64,000 nucleotides of DNA, taken from NCBI RefSeq assembly GCF_000237925.1, contig NC_031502.1:50787120-50851119 (forward strand), read 5' to 3'. The stretch's first letter is position 1, and each line of letters starts with the position of its first letter. Position numbers and translations under genes: made by a program. The stretch comes from Schistosoma mansoni (lineage: Eukaryota > Platyhelminthes > Trematoda > Strigeidida > Schistosomatidae). Below the pieces are notes generated by a model. The model had not been told where the DNA came from. It did not search any database and saw nothing but the letters and a program-made list of their open reading frames with translations. This document shows, in pieces, positions 23,397 to 35,330 of this stretch.

Positions 23397-23612
23397 ACTA
23401 AGCTGAATTTAAACTTCACCCCATTGCACAAGCAAGTGGCTAACAGGACTCAATGGCCGAGTGGATAACGCGATGGCGTTTGAAGCGAAAGGTACTGGGT
23501 TCGAGTCCCAGAGTAGGCATTAACTCTGAGATGCAGGTACATCCAGCTGACGAGTCCCAAATAGGACGAAAAGCGCGTCCTGGATTCCACTGCTAGCCAC
23601 TATCCATCTTTG
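23397..23612 (+). repeat. Sm-alpha head half with hammerhead
   Basis: AATTTAAACTTCACCCCATT, tRNA-like block ACTCAATGGCCGAGTGGATA...GGTTCGAGTCCC, ATGCAGGTACATCCAGC, ribozyme at 23541-23585, then CACTGCTAGCCACTATCCAT. Close to the young copies at 53398-54034. Confidence 0.9.
23541..23585 (+). ncRNA. Hammerhead ribozyme, type I (Sm-alpha)
   Basis: ATCCAG pairs with CTGGAT (stem I). Core CTGACGA; stem II GTCC/GGAC; GAAA; cleavage after GTC at 23579. Stem III has A for C next to the A-U pair, which removes the only C-G pair, so this copy may be slow unless it acts as a dimer. The Sm-alpha hammerhead is an established ribozyme. Confidence 0.75.
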
Positions 23613-23619
23613 CTTACAA

Positions 23620-24360
23620 TTAATGATATTTTAATGTAAAACGCCTTATTCATTCGCTCGAATAGATCTGACAATTTAAAAAAATGAACTAATTTACACT
23701 TCATCTCATCATTATATAAATGAAAAGATATGTATATAGTAACTTTTTTAAATGATTGGTAAGCACAAGTTATGGTTACAAGTGAGTGGTATTTTTTCAT
23801 ATCTATTTACTAGAATATTTATCTGATGATTGTCATTCATCCATCCGTTACCTGTCAGTAAAGTTTTGTAAGATTCTATACAAGGAAATGAAATTCTATC
23901 ACTAAGCAATAAGATGATATATATATTCAGGTTTGATGCTTTTACAATAGACATTTCTCGATTCTTCTGCCAAAATGATCTGAATTTCTGACTTAAGAAG
24001 AATTTTTCCTAATTAAAGAATAATCATTAACAGATTCTTATGCTTATTATAACTAGTACACCTGTCAACACCCTATCAGTTTCTACATTTTACTTATTAC
24101 GTTTATTTATGTAATCTATTCCACTTTTTATCACTGACTCATAAACTGTCTTGAATGGTTTATTAGTTTCGTATATACATATAAATATTACTGTTTATTA
24201 GAGTAAACCATGATGAAGATTTAATCGAAAACAATAATGTTCACTAAAACATATTGTTCTTATTAACATATTGTTTATATCACATACTGATACCTAAATC
24301 AAAAGACACTGAGTAGCTAGTATTGTCCCTGAAACGATTTAGTAGACTTTATATTAAAAA
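23620..24360. other. AT-rich DNA, nothing recognised
   Basis: No supported feature. Confidence 0.4.
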
Positions 24361-24366
24361 CAAACG

Positions 24367-24557
24367 GAAAATAGGACGAAACGCGCGTCCTGAATTCCAC
24401 TGCTAGCCACTATCCATCTTTGCCTACCATGCTTGTGAATTAAGGCTATATCGAGGAAATACGCACAGTATGCACATATGTCAATTACAGACTGACCAGT
24501 CGCAGTCCTAACACATCTATGAGAAGATTTAAACAAACAATACTAAATGAATTTAGA
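24367..24557 (+). repeat. Sm-alpha, 5'-truncated, tail half
   Basis: Starts inside hammerhead stem II (AAATAGGACGAAACGCGCGT) and continues CTGCTAGCCACTATCCATC, GAATTAAGGCTATATCGAGG, CAGACTGACCAGTCGCAGTC, AACAAACAATACTAAATGAA. A complete tail without head. Confidence 0.85.
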
Positions 24558-24757
24558 TTTCTTTTTCATGGATTAAGATATTTTGAAGAATAATTTAAAA
24601 ACAGAGAAAACTGGAAAACTGATTCGTATTCAAAAAATATGATTCAACATGAAAGTGAACTCAGATAATTTAGATATTACCACGAACAAGTTACTCTTAG
24701 ATCATTAATTTACGATCCCGTGATGCATATTTAAAATTTCAACCGATTCATATTATA

Positions 24758-25544
24758 CTTACTTACATACGCCTGTTACTCCCAATGGAGCATAGGCCGC
24801 CGACCAGTATTCTCCAACTCACTCTGTCCTGAGCCTTCCTTTCTAGTTCTATCCAATATTCGTTCATTTTTCTCATGTCTGTCTCCATTTTTCGGAGTAG
24901 TATATTCTTTGGTCTCCTTCTTCTCCTTTGGCCTTGAAGACTCCAGGTGAGCGCTTGCCTTGTGAGGTAGTTGGGTGATTTCCTAAATGTGTGTCCTATC
25001 CACTTCCAGCGTCTCTCCCTGATTTCTTCCTCCACCGGATGGAATCTGGTTTGTTATCTCTCACAGTAGAATGTTGCCGATAATGTCTGGTCAACGGATC
25101 CGAAGTATTTTGCATAGACAACTGTTAATAAACACTTGTATCTTCTGGTTGATGCCTTCCATGGTTCTCCAAGTTTCCGCCCCATACAGTAGAACTGTCT
25201 TGACATTTGTATTGAAAATTCTGATCTTGGTGTTGGTTGAGAGACAGTTGTTTTGAGTTTCAGATGTTCTTCAGTTGTAAATATGCTGCTCTCGCTTTGC
25301 CGATCCACGTCTTCACATCTGCATCAGATCCATCGTGTTCATCAGTTGTGCTTCTCAGATATGTAAAAGTTTTCACACCCTCCAAAGCTTCTTTGTCAAG
25401 TGTAATTCGATCGGTGCATGCTGTATTGTATCGGAGAATCTTGCTTTTCCCTTTGTTTATATTGAGACCTACTGCTACTGAGGCTGCAGCTACACTGGTC
25501 GTCTTCTCCTAAATTTGTTGTTGCGTATGTGATAGAAGAGGCAT
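24758..25544 (-). mobile_element. RTE LINE, 5'-truncated (subfamily A)
   Basis: Minus strand. From the 5' side (about 25544): CACACGCAAC-type RT region, segments resembling STYLRSTTDEHDGSDADVKT and the C-terminal [20 protein letters not shown], then [16 protein letters not shown] and the GTAAGTAAG tail at 24758-24770. Flanked by 13-bp target duplications with one mismatch: GATTCATATTATA (24745-24757) and GATTCATAATATA (25545-25557). Broken by a small number of frame changes. Lacks the TCAG addition of subfamily B. Confidence 0.88.
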
Positions 25545-25557
25545 GATTCATAATATA

Positions 25558-26990
25558 TCGATCTCAAATTCAGTTACCGAATAATGTGATCCGAATTAAA
25601 CTTAGTACATTTACAATTCTTAACCACAAGTTTATACTTCCACAGGATTGAAAAAGTGAACATATTCGACCCGTATTAAGCAAAGAACGGACTGAAAGTA
25701 AAAACCTTATGCAATAAATTTGTACTCATCATTTCAGTAACAAATCGGTTCCCTTAAATATAAAATTATGAAGAAACTTGTGAACAGTTGTTCAGTGTTA
25801 CAGTTATCTTTTTTACCGAGAACTATATCTACATCACAGTCGGTACATTTTTAGAAATCACCAAGTAAACATTCACTAGTCGTTTCGTCCAAATATTTTT
25901 CTCCATACAATCGAAAACGCTGATAAATCTGTTACAATACCAATCTGCTTAATTCACTGCCTTATTTTAATGCTATGTGCATTAAAAATGGAAAGAATTA
26001 AATGGTGAACGGATAATTAAAAAATAAATAAACGAAATGATTTCAAACTGAAGATCAATTTATATTAACAGTTAGCCCAGATAGAATTTCATCTGAAAAC
26101 AAATTCTCTCGATAGGATTTTCAGTCTATACCTAGAACGTAAATTCATTAAGTTAATGGATTAAAAAGGAGTTCTTTAATGCTTGTTGCACAAAATGATC
26201 AATGATTGTAGATTAAACAGTAACCAAGATCAACGGAAAATTTCCTCTTAATCATATTACAGCAGCCGAATCTGACATAATCCCAGCCATTATCATTCGA
26301 CTTTTACTGTATAATTAACGAAAACAAAAACTTTACTACAGAAAGCCTCTTTTAGGATCACCTCTAATCGATTATTGTTATCCGTTTCCATGAATTAATT
26401 AGCTCGTCTAACAATACAATGAGATTTTGAAATATACTCTAAACAAACTTGATTAACTGGCTATTCGTTTTTCTATGCATAATAACTGAGTGACGTTTTA
26501 AGAAAGGCATACGTGAGGGTAGGATTTTGAGATAGTTGACTCCAAGTTATAGTATCAAAAATTCTAAATTTTTATAGTAGTTACTGTATAGAAATATTGG
26601 ACTCAGTTCAAAAATCAATTAAATGCTATTTCCATCCAAGTATTTTGAAAAAATGTTTTATCCAGTCAGTTGAGAGTCATTAAATAAAGATGTTTAAATT
26701 AATAGCAGTAAAGATTTGAAAGCAGTTATGAACAAGTTGCACTGAAATTACTGTCCACAAAACATATTTATATTTTATTGGATATTAATTTGTCTTTGTC
26801 AAGGAGAGCCCAGATGATCTAGGTTTGTGTTGTCATATGTCATTTTTTTCATGGAAGGATAACCTCAATAACACTCTTCTAATTCATATTTTCATAATTA
26901 CCTTTGGTGTCATATAATTGATTGTTGTCGCTTTTAGTTAACTAGGTTTATTATGCACCCCAAAGTCACTGGATATTACACAGTTATTTC
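25558..26990. other. AT-rich DNA, nothing recognised
   Basis: No supported gene or repeat. Confidence 0.4.
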
Positions 26991-26995
26991 TTTTC

Positions 26996-27470
26996 AGGCC
27001 TCCAAATGTCCTGGTACAAGGATGAGAGTCAGCTATCGCTCTCGAAATGCTCTCGCATGGCCACGCATATACAGCTACTGCCAGGAAAGTCCTACTCACT
27101 GCCTTCTCATGGTAGGGGTGTTGTTTACGAAATTGAAAGAATTAAAAGCGAATGTTCGGCGCTTAACCGGGTATTCAGAAAACCTTGATTCCAAACTTGT
27201 GGTGCACATGGGCTCCAGGATCCTGAGAGAACAAATGGCGTATGAACCAATCGTTGGTCACCAGCTACCATGGAACTACATCTCTTGACGTTGCTCTAGT
27301 GCCTTGTAGATCAGACCTTCAGGTCGAAGGCTCCAGGTGTGACTACCTGCTTCGGTCTAGGCGCCCGTGCAGTGTCACAGCCCACACACAAATCAAGTGA
27401 CTTGTGTTGTACATATGTATCCGGTACCCCTTTGTACCAATATTTCTGTGTTTAAATAAATAAATTCCTT
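26996..27470 (+). repeat. Unclassified dispersed repeat X, second copy
   Basis: Shares with 10776-11312: CCAAATGTCCTGGTAC, CTCTCGAAATGCTCTCGCAT, GGTGCACATGGGCTCCAGGA, CAGACCTTCAGGTCGAAGGC, CCCTTTGTACCAATATTTCT and the tail TTTAAATAAATAAATTCC. Neither copy keeps a long open frame across the unit. Confidence 0.7.
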
Positions 27471-27474
27471 TTCA

Positions 27475-28176
27475 ATGTCAAACTTCTGTTCAGAATAGAG
27501 AGGAACCCAGACTTATTTATGTCATATTAACATGTAGGTTATCAACATTGAAGTGTTAATGTAAGTCAGAATTCTGATCTATTTGAATTCATGTTCGTTT
27601 TCTATCGTAAGCGACAGAAAATTGTCAATCATTCGTAGATAGAAGTAATCATGGGTCAACTGGAAACCTCAATACTTAATCTTTTCTTATTGTGATATAA
27701 CGGTCTTCACTATAAAACCATAAGTGGAAAAAACAATTCCTTCTAAATTGTTTAGCTAGGATTACATCAGTGCTTATCGTTGAAAATCTGCCAGTTCCTC
27801 AGCGTACAGATAAATAGAAAACACCGAATTACGTGAGATAATCTTTTAAAAGACTAAGAGTTAGCTTAATCCAAATTACATACAATACAAATTATATTTA
27901 AATAACAATTTCTTTAATATAAGGATTTCACAAAAGAAAACTCTTATTCCTAGATATTGTGTCAGTTTTTCTTTCCGCTTAAAAAATTAAAATCAAACCA
28001 AATTCAAGTATATAAGAACTCTCGTCCAAATTAGAGCGAATAGTTTCACAGTATTTGAGCGCCGAGTTGATGTAAGACATTATATAGGAATAATATATAT
28101 TTGTAAAATCTCAGCGAATGAATTTGTATAAATCCAACGTTTCGCCTGGCTATCTGGTCCAAGCTTTTTCAAGGAA
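27475..28176. other. AT-rich DNA up to the assembly gap
   Basis: No supported feature. Confidence 0.4.
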
Positions 28177-28376
28177 NNNNNNNNNNNNNNNNNNNNNNNN
28201 NNNNNNNNNNNNNNNNNNNNNNNNNNNNNNNNNNNNNNNNNNNNNNNNNNNNNNNNNNNNNNNNNNNNNNNNNNNNNNNNNNNNNNNNNNNNNNNNNNNN
28301 NNNNNNNNNNNNNNNNNNNNNNNNNNNNNNNNNNNNNNNNNNNNNNNNNNNNNNNNNNNNNNNNNNNNNNNNNNNN
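28177..28376. other. Assembly gap, 200 N
   Basis: Exactly 200 N, a length often used as a placeholder, so the true gap size is unknown. Confidence 0.98.
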
Positions 28377-29015
28377 CTCTTAATATAATTAACATAATCA
28401 ATTGAACTAGTAGACAAGTCAAGAACACAGGGCTAATTATTGACTTCTTCTCTTAGATGAAAACGCAAATCGCAGGTTAAGTTAGTCTAGAACGCTATAC
28501 AAAGTCTTTAAAGGTGCGATTAATAACTGCAATTAAATATGGATTTGAATTAACGAGAGCATAGAAAGAAGGGAAGGAAAACATATAGAAAGAAGAAAGG
28601 ACTACGGAGTAGGCGAACTGTGATTATTTCGCGCTGGAGGTGAGAGGCGGGTAAGAGCCTGGTAGGGGTGTGGACCGTCTAAGCAAGAACAGAGGAGAAA
28701 TAGATCGTCTATGACATAAGCTGAGATTTTTCCGGTATATATTATTCTTATTTAATGTCTAAATTCAAATAGTTATACCAGGTTATTTTTTGTATAAAAC
28801 CATATCATATCAGTCATAGATACAAGGAGGGGGGAATGTACATCCATTTTCAGTTTAACCTAAAACTACAAAATGCAATTAATAATATTAAGATCAAATT
28901 AATGGAAATCATAATATTAATGCAAAGTTTAAAATAAATATGTAAACAAAGAAGTGGAATAATGTTCTACTTAACATATCCTATGGGTTTGTGCCCCTAT
29001 TAATATATGACGTGA
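28377..29015. other. Unexplained stretch right of the gap
   Basis: Mostly AT-rich. 28545-28735 is purine-rich and GC-richer (GAGGTGAGAGGCGGGTAAGA) and follows no pattern seen elsewhere in the window. It may be the edge of an element that extends into the gap. Confidence 0.3.
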
Positions 29016-29019
29016 CGAT

Positions 29020-29420
29020 GCTGCCAATTAGGGAGCAATGAATTATCGATCGGACCAATGATACACGAAACCTGTACGAGTAGTCTAGAGTACTTATCGG
29101 TCCTGCTTTCTGCTTATCCCTGCCTGTTAAGTCTAGAACACTAATCTCAGCCTCTGAGGTATGAATCATCATATTTCAAACATACTGAGTTTATATACCA
29201 ATCAAACAGACCACATCGTACCATAAATTAGAAAATGACACTTGTACAAGATTCAACCAAAAGTATCTGTGGATGTGGGGAACAGTAATGAATAGACTGG
29301 GTATAACTCAAGAACGGTAAATCATTTAATAATAGTTCATAGGTCAAAACAAAGCCTATAATAAGAGGGACACGAATATGAATAATTTAGTTAGTTAACA
29401 ATTATACAATAAAAATATAT
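29020..29420 (-). mobile_element. Old LTR fossil, same family as 58885-60809
   Basis: Read on the minus strand, many motifs match the young LTR in order: TGTCCCTCTTATTATAGGC, GAACTATTATTAAATGATT, GTGGTCTGTTTGATTGGTAT, AATGATGATTCATACC-like, GTTCTAGACTTAACAGGC, CTACTCGTACAGGTTTCGTG, TATCATTGG. ATTGGCAGCATCG at 29027-29039 is in the position of the primer-binding site, so this was a 5' LTR. Strongly diverged, hence old; no internal domain or partner recognised. Confidence 0.7.
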
Positions 29421-29578
29421 CTATCATATTGGTCTATAAATAGTTCTCGAAAGGTACCATTCATAATTCTCTTCAGGATGTAACACATTCAACTAGGCTA
29501 CAATGATCATAAGTCGGTCTACATTTGATTTTACAGAAATAGACCTCAGTTAATGAATGGTTTAGAAAATATTCGACG

Positions 29579-29642
29579 CGAGTCCCAAATAGGTCGAGAC
29601 GCGCGTCCTGGATTCCACTGCTAGCCACCATCCATCTTTTCT
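29579..29642 (+). repeat. Sm-alpha, 5'-truncated fragment
   Basis: Begins GAGTCCCAAATAGGTCGAGA (hammerhead stem II, damaged GAAA) and continues CGCGCGTCCTGGATTCCACT, GCTAGCCACCATCCATC. No tRNA head. Confidence 0.8.
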
Positions 29643-29649
29643 CCTAAAT

Positions 29650-30328
29650 AAATCTCAGTTAATAAATGATTTAGAAAATAGTCGACTGAAAAAAAACTAT
29701 CGTTCTGACAGTTGACTTTAATGTTAGAACTAAACAATATAGCTGTTTTACTTCAAGACTGAAGCTTAATTAATATTTGGTCAACTTTTTCAAGCAGATT
29801 ATTCGTTTAAACAAAATATATCACACTGGATTATTGAGGCAATAGATTTCTAATTCAAATATACTGATGACTCAAATATAACTTGGAAATAATCACCTCT
29901 CAATATTGATAAACAGAAATTTAAAGTAATTTTACATTATGTTATCAAGAATTATTATTCAAATTCAATAGAATGGAGTGTACAATCAAAAGTTTTCATC
30001 AAGAAGGAATGTACAATAAAAATCTTTTAAACACTATTGAACACTTTTCTAGGAATAGGAATGATTAAATTAATAATCTAACTCTAATAAAATTAATTCG
30101 AAATATTAGTGATGTAAACTCAATGGTCTAAATGTGTCTTAAAGGTTTCTTTTTTAACTATCTAAAGGTATTATCAGTGTACAGTGATGAAGTTTCCCAA
30201 ACTATGACAGAAACAAATATCTAGTGTTCATTGAACTTTGAAAACTTTACCAGATTAATCAAGTCATGATTATATTTATCTTCAAACTGAACACTATAGA
30301 AATTCTATCTTTTTATTTGTTATAGTAT
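29650..30328. other. AT-rich DNA, nothing recognised
   Basis: 29520-29570 and 29645-29690 share a phrase (CCTCAGTTAATGAATG / TCTCAGTTAATAAATG followed by GGTTTAGAAAATATTCGAC / ATTTAGAAAATAGTCGAC) on both sides of the Sm-alpha fragment. This is probably its long target duplication. Confidence 0.5.
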
Positions 30329-30329
30329 A

Positions 30330-30612
30330 GTGAACTAGAACACAAGTAGGGACAACCAATCTTATTTGAATACAACATTACAGAATATCAAAGTAAAATG
30401 TGAGAACCATACAGTAAATAATTCATTGACAAAGTATCAATCAATTATCTGAGACTTCATTGTTCCTTCGTTTCTACAACAATCGCTCTCTGTTCTCGTT
30501 CTCTTTTTTTCAATCTCCTTATCCTTCTGCCTCCAGACATTTTACTTTCGATTGATGATACATAATACTTATATCTATAGACATCCGTAGCACACAGCAC
30601 AGATGCAACTAA
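30330..30612 (-). repeat. Repeat Y copy with 27-codon basic micro-ORF
   Basis: On the minus strand the unit contains ATG at 30540 opening a 27-codon frame with stop at 30457-30459. The product begins MSGGRRIRRLKK and ends VVETKEQ, rich in Arg/Lys/Glu. The frame is the same length as in the copy at 31360-31645. Unit ends are not exactly placed. Class unknown; possibly LTR-derived. Confidence 0.55.
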
Positions 30613-31359
30613 ATTTACAAATCCAAATTTATTCACCAAGTCAAACATCAGTGAAATTCGACTATTTAAATAATGTGAATGATATAATTGATGACATTGT
30701 AGTGGAGTTACACAATATAACACAAATTGAAGGAAGTTAAAAACATGACTTGTTAATTTCAAGTGTTTTCTTTCTCTAATAAAATGCAGTACCATAATAA
30801 ACACTTATAGATTTTGTTACGAATTGTGTAGTACTTCAATAGTTTACAATAATTCTCCATATCAATCCAGTTCATGAATAAACACAATCTCACAGTGAAT
30901 ATTTTCATCCTTTTCTTTTATCACTCATTATTAATCTAATAACATTACACATCATCCGCATATAATTAAGGTAGTAATGATTTATTTAACTATATTTGTG
31001 AAAACATTAAGTTGATGTAGTTTTAACAGCCTATTAATCTTATTTTATTTCATTAAGAATACCAGTTTATTGTCAAATGAATTCTCTCTATTTGGATTCA
31101 TATACCTTCTTGCTTATTTCTATTTAACAAATCAGTTTCTGATTCTATGGGAAATCAAAATAGAACATTCTATTCCATAATTGTCTTTTCTTTTTCACAA
31201 AACGACCCCCCCCCCAAAAAAAAATTAGCATATTTAATTACAAAAACAAGGAATAGTAGAAATGTAACTACATAACAAAACTTTATATATTATCAATTAG
31301 GTATTAAATTTTTAACAAAAATAGAATTCATTTTTATTGTTAATTGAATAAGATCAATG

Positions 31360-31645
31360 CTGGTGTAGTCAACGAGAACACAAGTGGGGACAATCGAATG
31401 TATTTGAATACAAAATTACAGAATAGCTTTGTAAAATCTGAGGACCATACAGTAATTCATTGATGGAAATATCAATCAATCGTCTCAGACTTTATTGTTC
31501 CTTCGTTTCCACACCAATCCCTCTCTGTTCTCGTTTTCTTTTCACTGCTTTTCTCAATCTTCTGCCTCCAGGCATTTTACTTTCGACTGATGATACATGC
31601 TACTTATATCTATCGAAATCAGTAGCACACACCACACTAGTAACA
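31360..31645 (-). repeat. Repeat Y copy with 27-codon basic micro-ORF
   Basis: Minus strand. The micro-ORF runs from 31575 to 31492 and begins MPGGRRLRKAVK, ending GVETKEQ. Its stop overlaps AATAAA (31490-31495), which could serve as a polyadenylation signal. Plus-strand landmarks shared with the other copies: GTGGGGACAATCGAATGT, TCAGACTTTATTGTTCCTTC, CTTCTGCCTCCAGGCATTTT, ATCTATCGAAATCAGTAGCA. Confidence 0.55.
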
Positions 31646-32430
31646 TCCAATTTCTTATTTGAATATATATATTACAAGAGATTATACGTAAATAATAAGA
31701 GTAAAGATCAAAGCTATCGGTTTAACATCAGATTTTTTAAAAAAATTTTCCATGATACATTTTATTGACAGTGTTCACTATCCTTAAAGTATTTGATTGC
31801 ATTTGGAAATATTTTGATCAAATGTTTTACATATAGGCGTACTTACAAACACTTAGCTATAGTTGTAGGTTTTTGACCCAACGAGAGCTTTTGATCATGC
31901 TGACCAAAATTCTGTGGGTGCTTCCCACTAAAAAGAGTACTGAAAGAGTTCATAAACCCTGTGGATGTTCTCGTTTCATCTTGTTATTTTGATATTGTAA
32001 CTCTAGAAATAACGATTATTTATACCATGCTCTCCATTAATCATGTCTAACTAAAGACAATATTGATGTCTTTCTGATGAACAAATTGTAAAATGTCACT
32101 TATTAGTTAAAAGCAAGATAAATGAAATTAATGAGAAAACTAAGAGTATTCCTCGAAAAAAGCCCAGAGGGGATCTGAAAACACTGAAAAACGTTTTATT
32201 CAATCAACATTGAACACACATTTCTCAGAAACATCTATAAAATGAAGTCACTTATCATATTTTTGATTGAATCCTAAGCAAACTTGAACATTGTCCCAGC
32301 ATTATCCTACAAGAAATAACTGGCAAATGCCAAACGTTGGTCAATTTGAAATATGATACATCGATGGTAGAGAACAGTAGCCGGTTCCATCACGTCAACG
32401 CAGTTGAGAGAAAGAACTTGTAAGCTCCCA
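31646..32430. other. AT-rich DNA, nothing recognised
   Basis: No supported feature. Confidence 0.4.
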
Positions 32431-32437
32431 CCACGCA

Positions 32438-32680
32438 GATTTTAGTAATTTTATATAGTTGAGACCATGAGTCAATTGAAGCTAGACCACCAGGGAAAAC
32501 CTGAAAGCACTGGACGACCGTTTTGTCCTATCGTGGGACTCCTCAGCAGTGAGAACCCACGATTCCGCCTCATGAGACTCGAACCCAGGGCCTACCAGTC
32601 TCGCGCCAGAGCACTTAACCGGTAGACTGTTGAGCCGACATCCAACGGTGTTAATATCTAACCTCAATCTTAAGCTTAAT
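32438..32680 (-). repeat. SINE2 copy with tRNA-like head
   Basis: Minus orientation. Head with B-box-like GGTTCGAGTCTC on the minus strand and A-box region CAACAGTCTACCGGTTAAG. The hammerhead at about 32508-32555 keeps CTGAGGA, GTCC/GGAC and most of stem I (CACTG/CAGTG), but has AAAA in place of GAAA, so it is probably inactive. Confidence 0.8.
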
Positions 32681-35264
32681 TTTGATTCTTAAATATAACA
32701 CTAACTGTCAGCTCACTTCAGATTGATGATTCCTAATCCTAGTCGCTTTTTCCGTTTATTGTAATAAACAATTCAACAAAGATCTATTATTTATGTCAAA
32801 ACTGTTTATCTATTGTAATTCTATTATTTTTTTAACCAAACACTGTTCTCTAATTGGCTGACAAGTCACTCAAAGTCGTAAGTACAACAGTTTCACCTTG
32901 TTCTTGTCTCATAACATACATACATTCTTCTCTTGATAGAAAACGACATGAGATGAATATGCTAATCATGTAAAATATCTTAGAATTGAGAAAAAGTAAG
33001 ATAGAAAAAGCATCAGACGCTTAGTTTTGTCGATCTTGTAAGGAAAAAGAACATAATTTGATCTGTTAGACAAATTAATGATGATGACGAAATACTATTT
33101 CACATTTTCTACTATCTACTGATAGTGTTATTGTTAGTAATATCGTCCGTCATCTAGTCAATTTCTTCACTAATCCCATCCATGAATTTTTTGAAAAACA
33201 ACATGGAATTTTGTTGGTTATATATATATATATATTTCGAAGAAAAATGAACAAACATAATGGTAGCAAAGTGTTAACAAATTTCATGCAGAAACTATGC
33301 TGTTTTCATATATATATATATCTTATTTTTACCCAGAATAATAGTTAACAAGGAAAGAATAGAATGCAATTGAATATATATATGTATACATAAATACAAA
33401 GATTTCATTTCCATGATGGAATTATACAGGCAGTGTGGTAGTTGAAATAATATTATGTAAAACGTGGATAAATGTGATGAGTGAAAAGTTGGTACTATAA
33501 TTTCAGCTAAGATTACAGAACGTTCCCTGGGGGGGCGGGTATATATATATATATTTATAAGACGTCTTTTTTCTACAAAACAAAATGTTTTTAAAATGTC
33601 TAGGCTCTTTTTCTAAGTCATCAAATAGTATCCAAGCTTTCGTTTTTCTCTTGCTGACAACTGTTTAGTGTTAGTATTATTACAAAACTATGGTAAATTG
33701 TGAATGAAACTGAATATGTTGAATATTGTTGATGAAAACTAATTTATGTAAACTTGAATTTGATAATAAAAAAAAGATGTTTAACTAAATAAGTTGACAG
33801 TTTAATGTTAACATATAATAGTTCTATAAGGCATAGACCTTTATATGGAACGACAAAATTAACAACATCAATGAGAAATGAATCGAAAATGTTAAAGAAT
33901 ATAGATGAAGGTTAAATAGGATTTTGTAAATAGACTTTATATTTCTTTATAAATCATGAAAAAGGACAAAAAAAATTATGTGATAATGTAGTCTGTGAAA
34001 ATGTTATCAATTTTACACATAACTCTCTTTGATCACAAACGAATGTAAGTTGAAAATAATGAGGAAATTGAATTTTATGTATCTTTCTTGTCCATGACAT
34101 TTCGGTAATGAATCCATTCCACTTTATACTTTGTTTAATTATGATATTTTAAATGTCAATGTTTGGTCATTATAATTAAACCGTTTTACGTTGTTAAATA
34201 TGCCATCCCAATTTTACTTACTATTTTTGTATTTATAGTAGATTATTTTTATCCTAGAGATTTTCTAGTTTAATATTAGAGGTTAAGGTTCCTTTGATAA
34301 TATAATGAAAAATTGTAAAACCATTCTCTACCATTTTATACAACTAACCTTAATGTCTGAACCTGTTCAATATATACGAGATTGTTAACTGACAAGTATA
34401 ATAGGTTCAGATAATTTAAATACTTTTTTCAATGTAGCCTACCTAACTAAACGATGATCTGTGATCAATAGATCTTCCTTTAATTAAAAAATATCAATGA
34501 GAATGAACAACATTATCATATATAACTGATTCTTCTGAATAATGACAATATGTGATTGTAGATGAAAGTTACTCTGTTAATCAGAACAATGATTTACCTT
34601 CATCTTGGGTAACGTGTAACTGACTGACTGACTGGGTAATGTGTAGAGTATATAATAATAAACAAGATATACTCTTTGATAATTATGGTTTTCATTGCGT
34701 ACGAACGTTTTGGACATACAATCTAATTATAATTATGAAATATATAACATCGCATTACGATGAAAATTTTGAGTGTTCAAAGTCTCCGAAGCATTTCCAA
34801 CATAATATTAGTAACATAAAGGCATGGAAATGTGAATTTAAACTCACTGGCGATAATCTAATGAATGTTACTATCCTTTAATAACGGCTTTGATATATGT
34901 TACGAATGTTATTTCAGAGACGGTTCGATTATCAAACGTTTTGGTATTTTTTTCACGGCTACATGTAAAGTAAAGCAGTTACTATTTATGGTTTCGAACA
35001 AATCATTTACAACATCCATGAGAATTACTTAAATAAAACATTCTACTTTCTTGGTACTTTTAATTAATGAAGAAACTAATCAATAATTTTAACCTTGCTC
35101 AATTCGTGTTCTGATTAATCTCTTTTTTATAAATTAATTAAAAAATGTTTGTTAAAGAATAATTATTTTTATTGCTTTGGTGTCAGCCTATTTTCATTGA
35201 ACTCCCTGTATATGTGTGAAAACCGAATGACCTAAACGCTAATATGCTATGGTATACAACGAAC
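32681..35264. other. AT-rich intergenic DNA with (TA)n tracts
   Basis: Short (TA)n runs near 33220, 33310 and 33540, the last preceded by a G-run (GGGGGGGCGGG). No gene or interspersed repeat recognised. Confidence 0.4.
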
Positions 35265-35276
35265 AAATACAATAAT

Positions 35277-35330
35277 ACTTACTTACGCTAGTTACCCCTC
35301 GTGTAGGAGCATAGGCCGCACACAAGTATT
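35277..35330 (-). mobile_element. Minimal RTE 3' end insertion (54 bp)
   Basis: Minus strand: CGGCCTATGCTCCTACACGA, GGGGTAACTAGCGTAAGTAA, the RTE 3' terminus only. Flanked by a perfect 12-bp direct repeat AAATACAATAAT (35265-35276 and 35331-35342). It lies about 110 bp past the THADA stop. Confidence 0.8.

Noticed and set aside
28118-28428. Open frames across the N run
   Set aside because: They exist only because N codons are not stops; there is no sequence evidence.
31460-31768. 102-codon plus-strand open frame
   Set aside because: It is antisense to repeat Y and its micro-ORF and continues into unrelated AT-rich DNA.
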